Under the pieces are notes generated by a model that was given only the letters and a program-made list of their open reading frames with translations, did no database searches and had not been told where the DNA came from. Made by a program: the position numbers and the translations under genes. From NCBI GenBank assembly GCA_963698255.1, contig CAVOQD010000037.1, positions 62,001 to 126,000 of the forward strand: a stretch of DNA of 64,000 nt. Reading direction: 5' to 3'. Numbering within the stretch: position 1 is the first letter of the stretch; each line of letters starts with the position of its first letter. This document shows, piece by piece, positions 9,209 through 18,592 of the stretch. This stretch comes from JAWKOK01 sp963698255 (GTDB lineage: Bacteria > Chloroflexota > Anaerolineae > Caldilineales > Caldilineaceae).

Positions 9209-11873
9209 TCAATCCGCCAGCTTCTGCAACTCGTACAGCCGGTTCAGCGCATCCAACGGCGTCAGTCCATTGACGTCCAGATCGCGCAGCGCCGACACAG
9301 CCGGATGGGTCTCGGCGAAGAGCGAGACCTGCATGGCCGCCTTCTTGCCGCGTTTGGTCTCGGCCTCATAGAGCCGCCGGGGACCGGCCGCACCGCTGCG
9401 TTCCAGATCGTCCAGAATCTCGTTGGCCCGGGTCACCACCGCGGTGGGCAGGCCGGCCATGTGCGCCACGTGCACGCCGTAGGAGCGATTCGCCTTGCCC
9501 AGGAATGATACGGCGCAGAAAGACCACATGCTCGCCGCTGTCATCCACGGCCACGTTGTAGTTGACCACGGCGGGCAGCCGCTCGGATAGGTCGGTCAAC
9601 TCATGGTAGTGGGTGGCGAAGAGCGTTTTGGCGCGCAGTTCCGGATGGTTGTGGATATATTCGATGACGGCCCAGGCAATGGCCAGCCCGTCATAGGTGC
9701 TGGTCCCGCGCCCGATCTCGTCCAGCACCAGCAGGCTGCGACGGGTGGCATGGTTGAGGATGTTGGCCGTCTCGACCATCTCGACCATGAAGGTGGACTG
9801 GCCGCGGTGGATCTCGTCGCGACGCGCCGATGCGCGTGAAGATGCGATCCACCACGCCGATCTGGGCCTGGTCCGCGGGCACAAAGCTGCCGATCTGGGC
9901 CATGAGCGTGATCAGCGCGGTCTGGCGCAGGAAGGTCGACTTACCGGCCATGTTGGGACCGGTCAGCACATGGATGGCGGCATCGGGCACGAGATGGGTG
10001 TCGTTGGGCACAAAGGGTTCATCGGTCAACGTCAGTTCGACCACGGGATGGCGCCCGGCCACGATCTCGATGGCCGGACCTTCGTCGACCTGGGGACGCA
10101 CATAGCGGCGCATGAGCGCGACCTCGGCCAGCGACGAATAGACATCCAGCGCGGCCAGCCCGGCGGCCAGCTTGAGCAGATCGCTGCGTCCGCGCCGCCA
10201 CCTGCAGGCAGACCTCGCGGAAGAGGCGCTGTTCGATGTCCAGACGCCGCTCGTCGGCGTTGAGCACCAGCGACTCGTACTCCTTCAGATCGGGCGTGAT
10301 GTAGCGCTCGGCGTTGGTCAGCGTCTGCTTGCGGATGTACTCCTCGGGCACCTTGTCGCTGTGGGTGCGGGTCACCTCGATGTAGTAGCCGAAGACCTTG
10401 TTGTAGCCGACCTTCAGGCTCTTGATATCGAGCCGCTCGCGCTCGGTCGCCTGCAAATTGGCGATCCAATCCTTGGCGCTGCGGCTCTTGACCACCAACG
10501 TGTCCAGTTCATCGTCAAAGCCGTCGCAGATGACGCCCGGCGTCGACAACGTGGCCGGCGGCTCGTCGGCAATGGCCATGGTGAGGAGGGAGAGGACTTG
10601 GGCGCAGTCGGGCAGGTCCGCGATAAGATCAAAGATCGAAGATCGAAGATCGGTCTCTGTCGGCGAGGGATCTTCGATCTTCGATCTTTGATCTTCGATC
10701 GCCAAGCGGCTACGCAGTTCCGGAACCTTCCTCAACACCTCCCGAATCCCCACCAGATCCCTCGGCAACGCCACGCCCGGCTGGGCCACGCGGTTGGTCC
10801 AGCGTTCCAGATCGCCCAGGCCGCGCAGCAGTTCGCGCAGTTCGAGGCGCAACGTCGTGTCGTCATAGAAGGCCTGCACCGCGTCCAGGCGACGGCTGAT
10901 GGCGTCGACATCGAGCAGCGGCTGGCTGAGCCAGCGGCGCAACAGCCGGCCGCCCATGGGCGTCAGCGTGCTGTCGAGCACATCGAGCAGGCTGCCCTTG
11001 ACCTCGCCGCGGCGGATGGTCTCGGTCAGCTCCAGGTTGCGCCGTGTCGATTCGTCCAGCGTCATGAACTCGCCGGTGGCGTAGTGATGCAGGCTGGTCA
11101 GTTGGCTCAATGCGGAGGGCTGCATCTCGCGCAGATAGGCGAGCACGGCCGCCGACAGCGCGCACGGCCTCCACCCGGCCCTGCAAACCGAAACCGTCCA
11201 CGCTGGTCACATGAAAATGGCGTTTGATCGACTCCTCGGCCGTGTCCGGCTCAACCTGCCAGTTTTCCACCGTCGAGAGCAGCGGTTTGAGCAGGTCGAC
11301 CAAGCCCTGCAGATCCGATCCGCCCGGCTCCCAGCCGACATGGATCAGTTCGCTGGGCTGCAGGCGGCTCAGCTCTTCGCCGATGCGCTGCTCGATGCCT
11401 TCGGCCGATTTGCCGTCGATCTGGGTGGCGGCAAACTCGCCGGTGGTGATGTCGCAGTAGGCGATGCCGGTCGACGTGCCCCGGCTGTTGACGGTGACGG
11501 CCATCAGGTAGTTGTTGCGTTTGTCGTCCAGCAGGCCGGGCTCGACCACGGTGCCGCGGGTGACAACGCGCGTCACCTCGCGCTCCACCAGCCCATTGCC
11601 CGGCTCGCTGACCTGCTCGGCGATGGCGACCTTGTAGCCGCCCTCGATCAGCTTGGCCACATAGCCGTCCACCGCATGGTAGGGAACGCCGGCCAGCGGC
11701 ACCCGCTGGTCGTTGCCCACCGGGCGGCTGGTAAGCACCACATCGCAGACGCGCGCCACGATCTTGGCGTCGTCGTCAAAGGTCTCGTAGAAGTCACCCA
11801 GCCGGAAGAAGAGGATGCAGTCTGTATGTTGGCTCTTCAGCGACAGGTATTGGCGTCGCATGGGTGTTGTCAT
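9209..11873 (-). CDS. mutS: DNA mismatch repair protein MutS, four frameshifts
   Basis: MutS binds mismatched DNA and recruits MutL. Order seen: N-terminal mismatch-reading domain with DCILFFRLGDFYETF (the F-x-E clamp), connector domain, core/lever with STRRNLELTETIR and LLRRWLSQPL, clamp with YNKVFGYYIEVT, then the ATPase with Walker A TGPNMAGKSTFLRQ, STFMVEM, LDEIGRGTSTYDG and FATHYHEL. Total length is about 885 residues, normal for MutS. Frame breaks lie near 11155, 10193, 9832 and 9500; the last is an extra G in a GGG run. At about residues 395-420 an in-frame insert (SKIEDPSPTETDLRSSIFDL) is encoded by a perfect 25-bp palindrome and is not expected in MutS. Start ATG 11873; the ribosome binding site is weak. 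The gene diverges from alaS. Confidence 0.9.
10627..10693. repeat. Perfect 25-bp-arm palindrome inside mutS
   Basis: Arms 10627-10651 and 10669-10693 are perfect complements built of GATCGAAGATC units with a 17-nt loop. It is translated in frame as part of MutS. A related palindrome with AAAGATCGAAAATCGAAG words lies at 18611-18683. Confidence 0.85.
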
Positions 11874-12279
11874 CGGCGATCAGCTTTCGTTTGATGAATG
11901 GGGACTGGTGATCGGGGATTCGGGATCGGGACAGGGTCCGAGGCCCATACTGCCGGCCATCCTCGATATTCGTCTTTGTTTTCTACATCGACATTGCCAC
12001 GTAGATAGCCGGTCTGCCGCATTCGAATCGCCCAATGGCGATGCGGGCGGGCGCGCTGTCGACGGTTTGAGTCCCTATTATCTCGTTGTTTGTGAGAAGT
12101 GGCAAGAGGGCGGTTGCAAAGCCAGCGCCTGCATAGCCCCAAAATCGGCCCGGATTTTGACACCCCTCTGGCTTTGACCTACAATCACAGGACTGTACAG
12201 GCTATGCGGATTCCAAAAAATCCGTGCGAATCCGCCGCTCGACCGGCGGCCTACCGTAGACTTGGGACGGCTTTTGATT
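11874..12279. other. Divergent mutS-alaS intergenic region
   Basis: 406 bases with no convincing gene. It holds the alaS promoter (12157-12185), a purine-rich stretch of GGGGACTGG / GGGGATTCGGGATCGGG words near 11898, and a short inverted repeat with GCGGATTC / GAATCCGC and CGACCGGCGG at 12208-12250. No T-box or tRNA-like leader was seen ahead of alaS. Confidence 0.6.
12157..12185 (+). promoter_or_regulatory. Sigma-70-type promoter for alaS
   Basis: TTGACA at 12157-12162, a 17-base spacer and TACAAT at 12180-12185. This leaves an untranslated leader of about 90 bases before the alaS start at 12280. Confidence 0.65.
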
Positions 12280-14988
12280 ATGAGTAGCATGAAAAGACTC
12301 TCGACCAATGAAATTCGTCAGCTCTGGTTCGACTACTTTCACGAGTTGAACCACGAGGTTGTGGACAGCGGCAATCTGGTGCCGGACAACGATCCGACGC
12401 TGCTGCTGGTCAACGCGGGCATGGTTCACTTCAAGGATGTCTTCGTGGGCCTTGAGAAGCGGCCCTACAACCGCGCTGCAACGGCGCAGAAGTGCATGCG
12501 CGTCAGCGGCAAGCACAACGACCTGGAGAATGTCGGCCCCAGCCCACGCCACCACACATTTTTCGAGATGCTGGGCAACTTCTCCTTTGGCGACTACTTC
12601 AAGAAGGAAGCCATCGACTTTGCCTGGCATCTGCTGGTCGACGAATTGGGCCTGCCGATTGAGCGGCTCTGGTTCACGGTCTACACCGATGACGACGAGG
12701 CCGAGCGCCTCTGGATCGAACGGGGCGCCGCCCCGGAGCGCGTCCTGCGCTTCGGCAAGAAGGACAACTGGTGGGCCATGGGCGATGTCGGCCCCTGCGG
12801 CCCCTGCTCGGAGATCCACTACTACTGGGGCGATCTGGACAAGCAGACGGCCGACGGCGTCAACGTCGACGACGAATATCTGGAGATCTGGAATCTGGTC
12901 TTCATGCAGTATGACCAGAAGCCGGACGGCACGATGGTTCCGCTGCCCGCGCCCAGCGTCGACACCGGCGCCGGTCTTGAGCGCCTGGCCTCCATCCTCC
13001 AGGGCACCGACAACAACTACGACACCGACGCCTTCCTGCCCATCTTGGATCGCATCCAGGAGTTGGCGGGCCAGACCGACGACCAGCGCCAGGAGCATCT
13101 CTATCGCTACCGCGCCATTGCCGACCACGCCCGCGCCTGCACCTTCCTGATCGGCGACGGCGTGTTGCCCGGCAACGAAAGCCGCAGCTATGTGCTGCGC
13201 ATGATCCTGCGCCGCGCCGCCCGCTTCGGCAAGCTCATCGGCTTCGAGGAACCCTTCCTGGCCGACGTCGCCGATGTGGTCATCGACGAAATGGGCGGCC
13301 ACTACACCGATCTGCGCGCCAAGCGCGACTTCATCCTGAGTACCATCACGGCCGAGGAGGAGCGCTTCCACCGCACGCTCTCCACCGGCCTCAACCTGCT
13401 GGACGACCAAATCGCCGATCTGCGTGAGCAGGGCGAGACGGTCATCCCCGGCAAAGACGCCTTCTTCCTCTGGGACACCTACGGTTTCCCCATCGACATC
13501 ACGCGCGATGTGGCCGAGGAGAACGGCTTCACCGTCGATGAAGCCGGCTTCGTGGCAGCGCTGGACGAGCAGAAGGCCAAGAGCCGCGCCAGCGTCACCG
13601 ACAAGGTCGCGCCGGATGTGGCCGTCTACGCCCAGTTGCTCAACCGGACTGAAGGAAGAGGGCGTCGTCGAAGAGAGCGGCGTCGTCCACCTGATCTACG
13701 AGAACCTGGACGAAGTCGACACCACGGTCGCCGGCATCGTCGTCGACGGCCAAATTGTCGACGAGGCGAGCCAGGGCACGCCGGTCGAGATCGTGCTGCC
13801 GGAGACGCCCTTCTACGTCGAGAGCGGCGGCCAGATCAGCGACACCGGCGAACTCTACTACTTCCCGGAGGACCTGGATGAACCGGTCTGGGTCGTCGAA
13901 GTGACCGACACGCGCCGTCGCATTCCCGGCCTGATCGTGCACATCGGCACGGTGACCGAGGGCACGGTGCGCGTCGGCGATCCGGCGCGTGCGGCCATCG
14001 ACACGGTGCGCCGCTGGGACATCATGCGCAACCACACGGCCACCCATGTGCTGCAACGCGCGCTGCGCGAGCGGCTGGGCGACCACGTGCACCAGGCCGG
14101 TTCGCTGGTTGCGCCCGAGCGCCTGCGCTTCGACTTCACCCACGATCAGCCGTTGACGGCCGAAGAGATCGCTGACATCGAAAAGCGCGCCAATGAGATC
14201 ATGCTGGCCAACTACGACGTCAACACCCGCTGAGACCGACACACAAGCGTGCCATCGAAGAAGGCGTAACTGCGCTCTTCGGCGAGAAGTATGGCGATGT
14301 CGTGCGCGTGGTCAGCTTCGGCGAAGAGGAAGGCGTCAGTGCGGAACTTTGCGGCGGCACACACGTTGAAATGACGGCTGAGATCGGCAACTTCCGCGTC
14401 ATCAACGAGACCAGTTCGGCCGCGGGCGTTCGCCGCATCGAAGTGGTGACCGGGCGCGAGGCCGAGAAGCTGATCGAGGAGCGGCTCGACGTGCTCAACC
14501 AGGCGGCGGCGCTGCTGCATGCCAAGCCGGAAGAGGTCAGCAATGCTGTGCAAAGCCTGTCGGCCCAGAACCAGCAGCTTCAGAAGGAGCTGGCCCAACT
14601 GCGCCAGAAAATGGCCCAGCAGGAGACCAAGTCGCTGCTGGACAACGCCGTGGAGGTGAATGGCGTGCGTCTGCTGGCCACCCAGGTCGAAGCGCCGGAC
14701 ATCGACACCATGCGCCAGATGACCGACTGGTTCCGCGACCAGTTGGGCAGCAGCGTGGTCGTGCTCGGCTCGGTCATCAACGACAAGCCCATGCTGATCG
14801 CGGCTGTCACCAACGACCTGATCCCACGCGGCATGCACGCCGGCAACCTGGTGCGCGATGCCGCCAAGATCATGGGCGGCGGCGGCGGCGGTCGCCCCAA
14901 CATGGCCCAGGCCGGCGGCAAGGATAGCGACAAGCTGCCGGAGGCGCTGGGGAGTGTGGCCGGGTGGGTTGAAGAGAATTTGAAGTAA
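12280..14988 (+). CDS. alaS: Alanyl-tRNA synthetase, two frameshifts
   Basis: AlaRS charges tRNA-Ala and clears mischarged Ser/Gly. The class II catalytic core is plain (PSPRHHTFFEMLGNFSFGDYF; DTGAGLERLASIL; NESRSYVLRMILRRAAR). The editing domain follows, with zinc ligands NHTATHVLQRA and ELCGGTHVEM, then a coiled coil (QSLSAQNQQLQKELAQLRQK) and the C-Ala/DHHA1 domain with GGGGGGRPNMAQAGG. Total is about 900 residues, normal for the family. Frame breaks near 13648 (LLNR shifts to LKEEGVVEESG) and 14231 (premature TGA after ANYDVNTR) are each repaired by one base. Since AlaRS is essential, indel errors are the likely cause. ATG 12280 is taken as start; ATG 12289 is also possible. The gene has its own promoter. 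Confidence 0.93.
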
Positions 14989-14995
14989 AAAGGTA

Positions 14996-15165
14996 CTGCG
15001 TATAACGTACTGCGTAAGGTCTTGTTGAGTTTGTCGCTGCAATATTAGGAGTCGTCTGTGATCAAAGTACATCCGTATCCCGGCGTCCCAGTCGCTTCAG
15101 AAACCTTGCGCAGTACGCAGTACGCAATATCTCTCACGCGGCACGCAGCACGCAGCACTATGTTT
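14996..15165. repeat. Palindromic repeat, TACTGCGTAA family
   Basis: GGTACTGCGTATAACGTACTGCGTAAGG on the left side is mirrored by GCGCAGTACGCAGTACGCAA and GCACGCAGCACGCAGCAC on the right. It occupies the whole gap between alaS and the baseplate-J-like gene and ends a few bases before that gene's start. Confidence 0.65.
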
Positions 15166-15170
15166 TTCCT

Positions 15171-16763
15171 ATGACCGAAATCATCCACGTATCACCCGAT
15201 GCCAGTTTCGAAGCTGTGCGACGCCAGATCGGGCAGATCCGCGCCGAACGACTGGCATTGGTGCTGCCAAACGGCTGGACGGACCTGGATAATTTGGCTC
15301 GCATGCGTCTGCTCCAGCGCCAGGCGCAGGTGCAGCGATCCGAGTTGGCGCTGGTCACCCACGATGAACCGACCCGGCAGGCCGCCAAGCAGGCGGGCAT
15401 TCCGGTCTTCTATCATGTGCAGGATGTCAACAAGCGCAACTGGAAGATGAACCCGCTGCTGCCCTTGGTCGATCCGCAGCATCCCGACGCCGGCCTGCCG
15501 GAACCGCCGGCCTGGCGACGCGGCGATCTGGTCAACCAGGAGTCGCGGCCCACGCGCTTCAAGGCGCGCCAGCAACGCATCCAGGCCGAGGATCGCTATC
15601 GGCGTCCGCTGCCCGTTTGGATGCAGTGGATCAGCCCCATCTTCATCGGCTCGATGATCGGTCTGTTGCTCTTCTTCTTCCTGATCTACATCTTACCGGC
15701 GGCGACCATCACGCTGGTGCCGGGCCGCGACGTCATCAATCTGACCGTCCCACTGACGGCCGACGCCAACATCGACGTGCCCGACTACGAGGCAGCCGTC
15801 ATTCCCGCCCGCCTGCTGGAGACAAACATCGAGGAATTCGGCACGATTGTCACTACCGGAGCGCAGCAGAAGGCGACAGAGAATTCGGTCGGCGAGGTGG
15901 TCTTCAGCAACCTGGGCAACACTGCGGTCCAGATTCCCATCGGCACGGTGGTGACCACGAGTTCGGGCACGCCGGTTAGCTTTGCCACCACCAGCGAGGC
16001 CGAGCTGCCCAGCGGCGTCGGACAGCGGGTGACCGTGCCGGTCGAGGCGCTGGAGCCAGGTGTCAGCGCCAATGTGCGCGCCAACACCATCAACACGGTA
16101 AGCGGCGCACTGCGCTTTCGTGCACGCGTCACCAATCAGACGCCCACCTACGGCGGCGGCTCCGAGTTGGTCCCCGTGGTGACCCAAGCCGACCAGGATC
16201 TGCTGTTGGCGCAACTGCTGGAGAGTGCGGAAGCCAAAGCCTTGGGCGCTCTGCAAGAGGAACTGGAGCCCGGCGAATGGCTGCCGCCGGAGTCGGTGCA
16301 GACCTACGTCATCGCTCAGGTCTTTGACCAGTTCAAGGACGACGAAGCCGAAACGCTGGGCCTGACGCTGCGGCTGTTGGTCCAGGGCATGGCAGTGGAA
16401 GCGGCGCAGATGAATGAAGCGCTGCTGGTGACGCTCCAAGAAGAAGTGCCCGAAGAAGGCCAGATCATCGCCGAGACATTCCGAGCCGCTCGCACAGGCG
16501 ACGCGACGCTTTTGGGCCGCACAGCACTCTTCACCACGACCGCATCGGCAGAGTACGTGATTCCCATTGATCCCAACCAGGTGCGTAAAGAAGTGACCGG
16601 CCTCAGTCAGGCAGAGGCATCACAGACCATGCGCGACAACTGGCAGATCGCGGGCCAGCCGGACATCTATCAGGATCCGGCCTGGATGCCCACGTTGCCC
16701 CGTTTCCCCAGCCGCATCCAGGTACGCGTCGAATATGCCGATGCATTAGCGGGCGGGCAATAG
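15171..16763 (+). CDS. Baseplate J/gp47-like membrane-anchored protein
   Basis: 530 residues with no frame break. Residues 1-140 are soluble and may hold a Rossmann-like fold (RLALVLPNGWTDLDNLARM; a histidine-aspartate stretch around ELALVTHDEPTRQAA). A single membrane segment follows (FIGSMIGLLLFFFLIYILP, about 159-177). The outer part has the baseplate_J-type core: VVFSNLGNTAVQIPIGTVV, then SSGTPVSFATTSEAELPSG. The protein ends with a repeated beta-rich domain and LSQAEASQTMRDNWQIAG. No other phage tail gene is present, so this is a chromosomal surface or envelope protein rather than prophage debris. The conserved step into ruvX and mltG (3-base and 18-base gaps) suggests co-transcription and perhaps a cell-wall role, which is inference. 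There is no clear ribosome binding site; a repeat ends directly upstream. Confidence 0.7.
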   Translation: MTEIIHVSPDASFEAVRRQIGQIRAERLALVLPNGWTDLDNLARMRLLQRQAQVQRSELALVTHDEPTRQAAKQAGIPVFYHVQDVNKRNWKMNPLLPLVDPQHPDAGLPEPPAWRRGDLVNQESRPTRFKARQQRIQAEDRYRRPLPVWMQWISPIFIGSMIGLLLFFFLIYILPAATITLVPGRDVINLTVPLTADANIDVPDYEAAVIPARLLETNIEEFGTIVTTGAQQKATENSVGEVVFSNLGNTAVQIPIGTVVTTSSGTPVSFATTSEAELPSGVGQRVTVPVEALEPGVSANVRANTINTVSGALRFRARVTNQTPTYGGGSELVPVVTQADQDLLLAQLLESAEAKALGALQEELEPGEWLPPESVQTYVIAQVFDQFKDDEAETLGLTLRLLVQGMAVEAAQMNEALLVTLQEEVPEEGQIIAETFRAARTGDATLLGRTALFTTTASAEYVIPIDPNQVRKEVTGLSQAEASQTMRDNWQIAGQPDIYQDPAWMPTLPRFPSRIQVRVEYADALAGGQ

Positions 16764-16765
16764 CC

Positions 16766-17275
16766 ATGGAAGCCACAACGACCACAGATCGGCGGCCGGC
16801 CCAAGGCAAACTGATGTCGCTCGATGTCGGCCTTGCCCGCATCGGCGTGGCCGTCTGCGATCCGCTGCGATTGGGGGTTCGGCCGCTGACCGTGGTCGAA
16901 CGGAAATCCCGTAACGATGACTTTGAGCGACTGGCTCGCCTGGTTGACGACGAAGAGGCCGTGGCTGTGATCTGCGGCCTGCCGCTGTCCATGGACGGAA
17001 CCGAGGCTGACTGGACGCGCACAGTGCGCAAGTGGGCCAAACGACTGGCCTATGCATTGCGTGCCTTACTGGGCAGACCGGTCCCCGTCATTTTCTGGGA
17101 CGAACGGCTGACAACCTTTGCCGCCAACGAAATCCTGTCTGAATTGGACAGCGACGACATCGCCGAAGATGCGGCTGCCGCGGCCGTCATTTTGCAATAC
17201 TACCTGGACGCGTTGAGCCGGGGCGATGTTGCTGACTTCGGTCGCATCGAGTTGCCGCCGAAGAACGAAGATTGA
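16766..17275 (+). CDS. ruvX: YqgF/RuvX Holliday-junction resolvase-like nuclease
   Basis: 169 residues with an RNase H-like fold. MSLDVGLARIGVAVCD holds the first catalytic Asp, VICGLPLSMDGTE is the YqgF glycine-proline motif, FWDERLTTFAA provides the conserved D-E-R-L-T-T, and DDIAEDAAAAAVILQYYLD carries the last acidic residues (family: D..AA..IL..YL). In E. coli the protein processes the 5' end of pre-16S rRNA; a resolvase role is also proposed. The start lies 3 bases after the upstream stop, consistent with translational coupling, and mltG follows, a common bacterial pairing. Confidence 0.9.
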   Translation: MEATTTTDRRPAQGKLMSLDVGLARIGVAVCDPLRLGVRPLTVVERKSRNDDFERLARLVDDEEAVAVICGLPLSMDGTEADWTRTVRKWAKRLAYALRALLGRPVPVIFWDERLTTFAANEILSELDSDDIAEDAAAAAVILQYYLDALSRGDVADFGRIELPPKNED

Positions 17276-17293
17276 TTTCATGAGTTTCAAAAT

Positions 17294-18580
17294 ATGTCGC
17301 TAGACAAATCAAACGATCAACTATTCCGCCATGCCAGAACGCAGCCAAAGACTAACTGGCGCGATCAATTTCGGGGCAGCGGCCTGGTCACCAATCTAAT
17401 CCGGCTCGGGTTTCTGGCACTGGTTTTCGGCGTGCTGGCCGGCGTCTGGGTCGTCAGCAGCGCCCACCTCACCGAACAGCTTCGGGGTGCGCCGCAGCAG
17501 ACGGCCGGCCTCATCGATCCCGACGCGGGCAAAGGCGCGCTGACGCCTGACAATGTCGAGAAGCAGGTGCTCGCCTTCAGCCTGCGCTTGCGCGAGGATG
17601 AATTGGTACTGCCGGCCGGAGACAACCCTCGCCCCCGTCCGTTCACGGTGAACCTGGGCGAGCCGGCCCGCTTTGTGGCCGCGCGGCTGGAGTCCGAAGG
17701 CTTTATCCGCGACGCTGGACTCTTCAATCTTTATCTGCGTGTCACCGGACTGGAGCGGCGGATCGAAGCCGGCAATTTTATGCTTGCCGACACCATGACC
17801 ATGCCGGAAGTGGCCGAAGCGCTCCAGACAGCGCTCTTTGAAGAAGCCCTCGTCACGATTCCCGAGGGCTTTCGTGCCGAAGAGATCGCCGAGCGACTGT
17901 CCGAGGCCAACATCATTGAGCCGGACCGCTTCCTGGCGGCTGTCCGCCAGCCCACCAGTCTCTCCATCTACGAAGACTACGACTTCCTACAGTCGTTGCC
18001 GCCCGGCGCCACACTGGAAGGCTTCCTCTTTCCCGACACCTATCGCCTGCCGGTGTTGGCCAGCACACCCGAATTGGTCATCGCACCCTTCCTCGACAAC
18101 TTCGAGTCCAAGGTGGGCAATGAGGGTCTTGTGGGCGGCGGCAGCGGGCTGAGCGGACGCGATCTGGTCAACCTGGCCAGCATCGTCGAGCGCGAGGCTG
18201 TCCAAGCCGATGAGCGACCGCTGATCGCCAGCGTCTACCTCAATCGTCTCAACAGCGTCTGTGTTGCCGAAGTGGGCGGACGCTATCTCCAGGCCGATCC
18301 GACGGTGCAGTATGCGCGCGGCGTGGTCGGCAACTGGTGGTGGGAGCCGGAAAGCATCGAGGAATATGCCCAGGTCATCAGTCCCTACAACACCTACCTC
18401 AACGAGGGCCTGCCGCCCAACCCCATCGCCAACCCGGGTGTGAGCGCCATCGAATCGACCCGCAATCCCGCAGACAGCGCCTACTGTTTCTTCGTGGCCA
18501 CCGGCGACGACGGTCGCCATGTCTTCGCCCAGACCCTGGCCGAGCACGAACAAAACTTGCAGATCTACGGCTATCAGTAG
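17294..18580 (+). CDS. mltG: Endolytic murein transglycosylase MltG
   Basis: 428 residues: a short cytoplasmic tail, one membrane anchor (LIRLGFLALVFGVLAGVWVV, about 36-55) and a periplasmic YceG/MltG domain. Diagnostic pieces are a LysM-like VTIPEGFRAEEIAERLSEA, FLFPDTYRLP, LASIVEREAVQADERPLIA with the catalytic Glu of SIVE at about residue 299, LQADPTVQYARG, and the closing PYNTYLNEGLPPNPIANPG. MltG cuts nascent glycan strands inside peptidoglycan and so sets their length. Presence of a murein enzyme supports a peptidoglycan-containing wall. Start ATG 17294 has no strong ribosome binding site, and coupling to ruvX is possible. Confidence 0.92.
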   Translation: MSLDKSNDQLFRHARTQPKTNWRDQFRGSGLVTNLIRLGFLALVFGVLAGVWVVSSAHLTEQLRGAPQQTAGLIDPDAGKGALTPDNVEKQVLAFSLRLREDELVLPAGDNPRPRPFTVNLGEPARFVAARLESEGFIRDAGLFNLYLRVTGLERRIEAGNFMLADTMTMPEVAEALQTALFEEALVTIPEGFRAEEIAERLSEANIIEPDRFLAAVRQPTSLSIYEDYDFLQSLPPGATLEGFLFPDTYRLPVLASTPELVIAPFLDNFESKVGNEGLVGGGSGLSGRDLVNLASIVEREAVQADERPLIASVYLNRLNSVCVAEVGGRYLQADPTVQYARGVVGNWWWEPESIEEYAQVISPYNTYLNEGLPPNPIANPGVSAIESTRNPADSAYCFFVATGDDGRHVFAQTLAEHEQNLQIYGYQ

Positions 18581-18592
18581 GGACGGTAGAAC

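Noticed and set aside
12202..13410. Minus-strand open frame of about 400 codons opposite alaS
   Set aside because: Mirror of the alaS catalytic core; GC-rich codon use keeps the opposite frame open. Val/Gly/Asp-rich with no family match.
13648..14231. Programmed frameshifting in alaS
   Set aside because: No slippery heptamer with a downstream pseudoknot was seen, and similar breaks occur in many unrelated genes in the window, which points to sequence errors.
15171..16763. Prophage remnant suggested by the baseplate-J-like gene
   Set aside because: No other tail, capsid, integrase or lysis gene is near and the neighbours are housekeeping genes.
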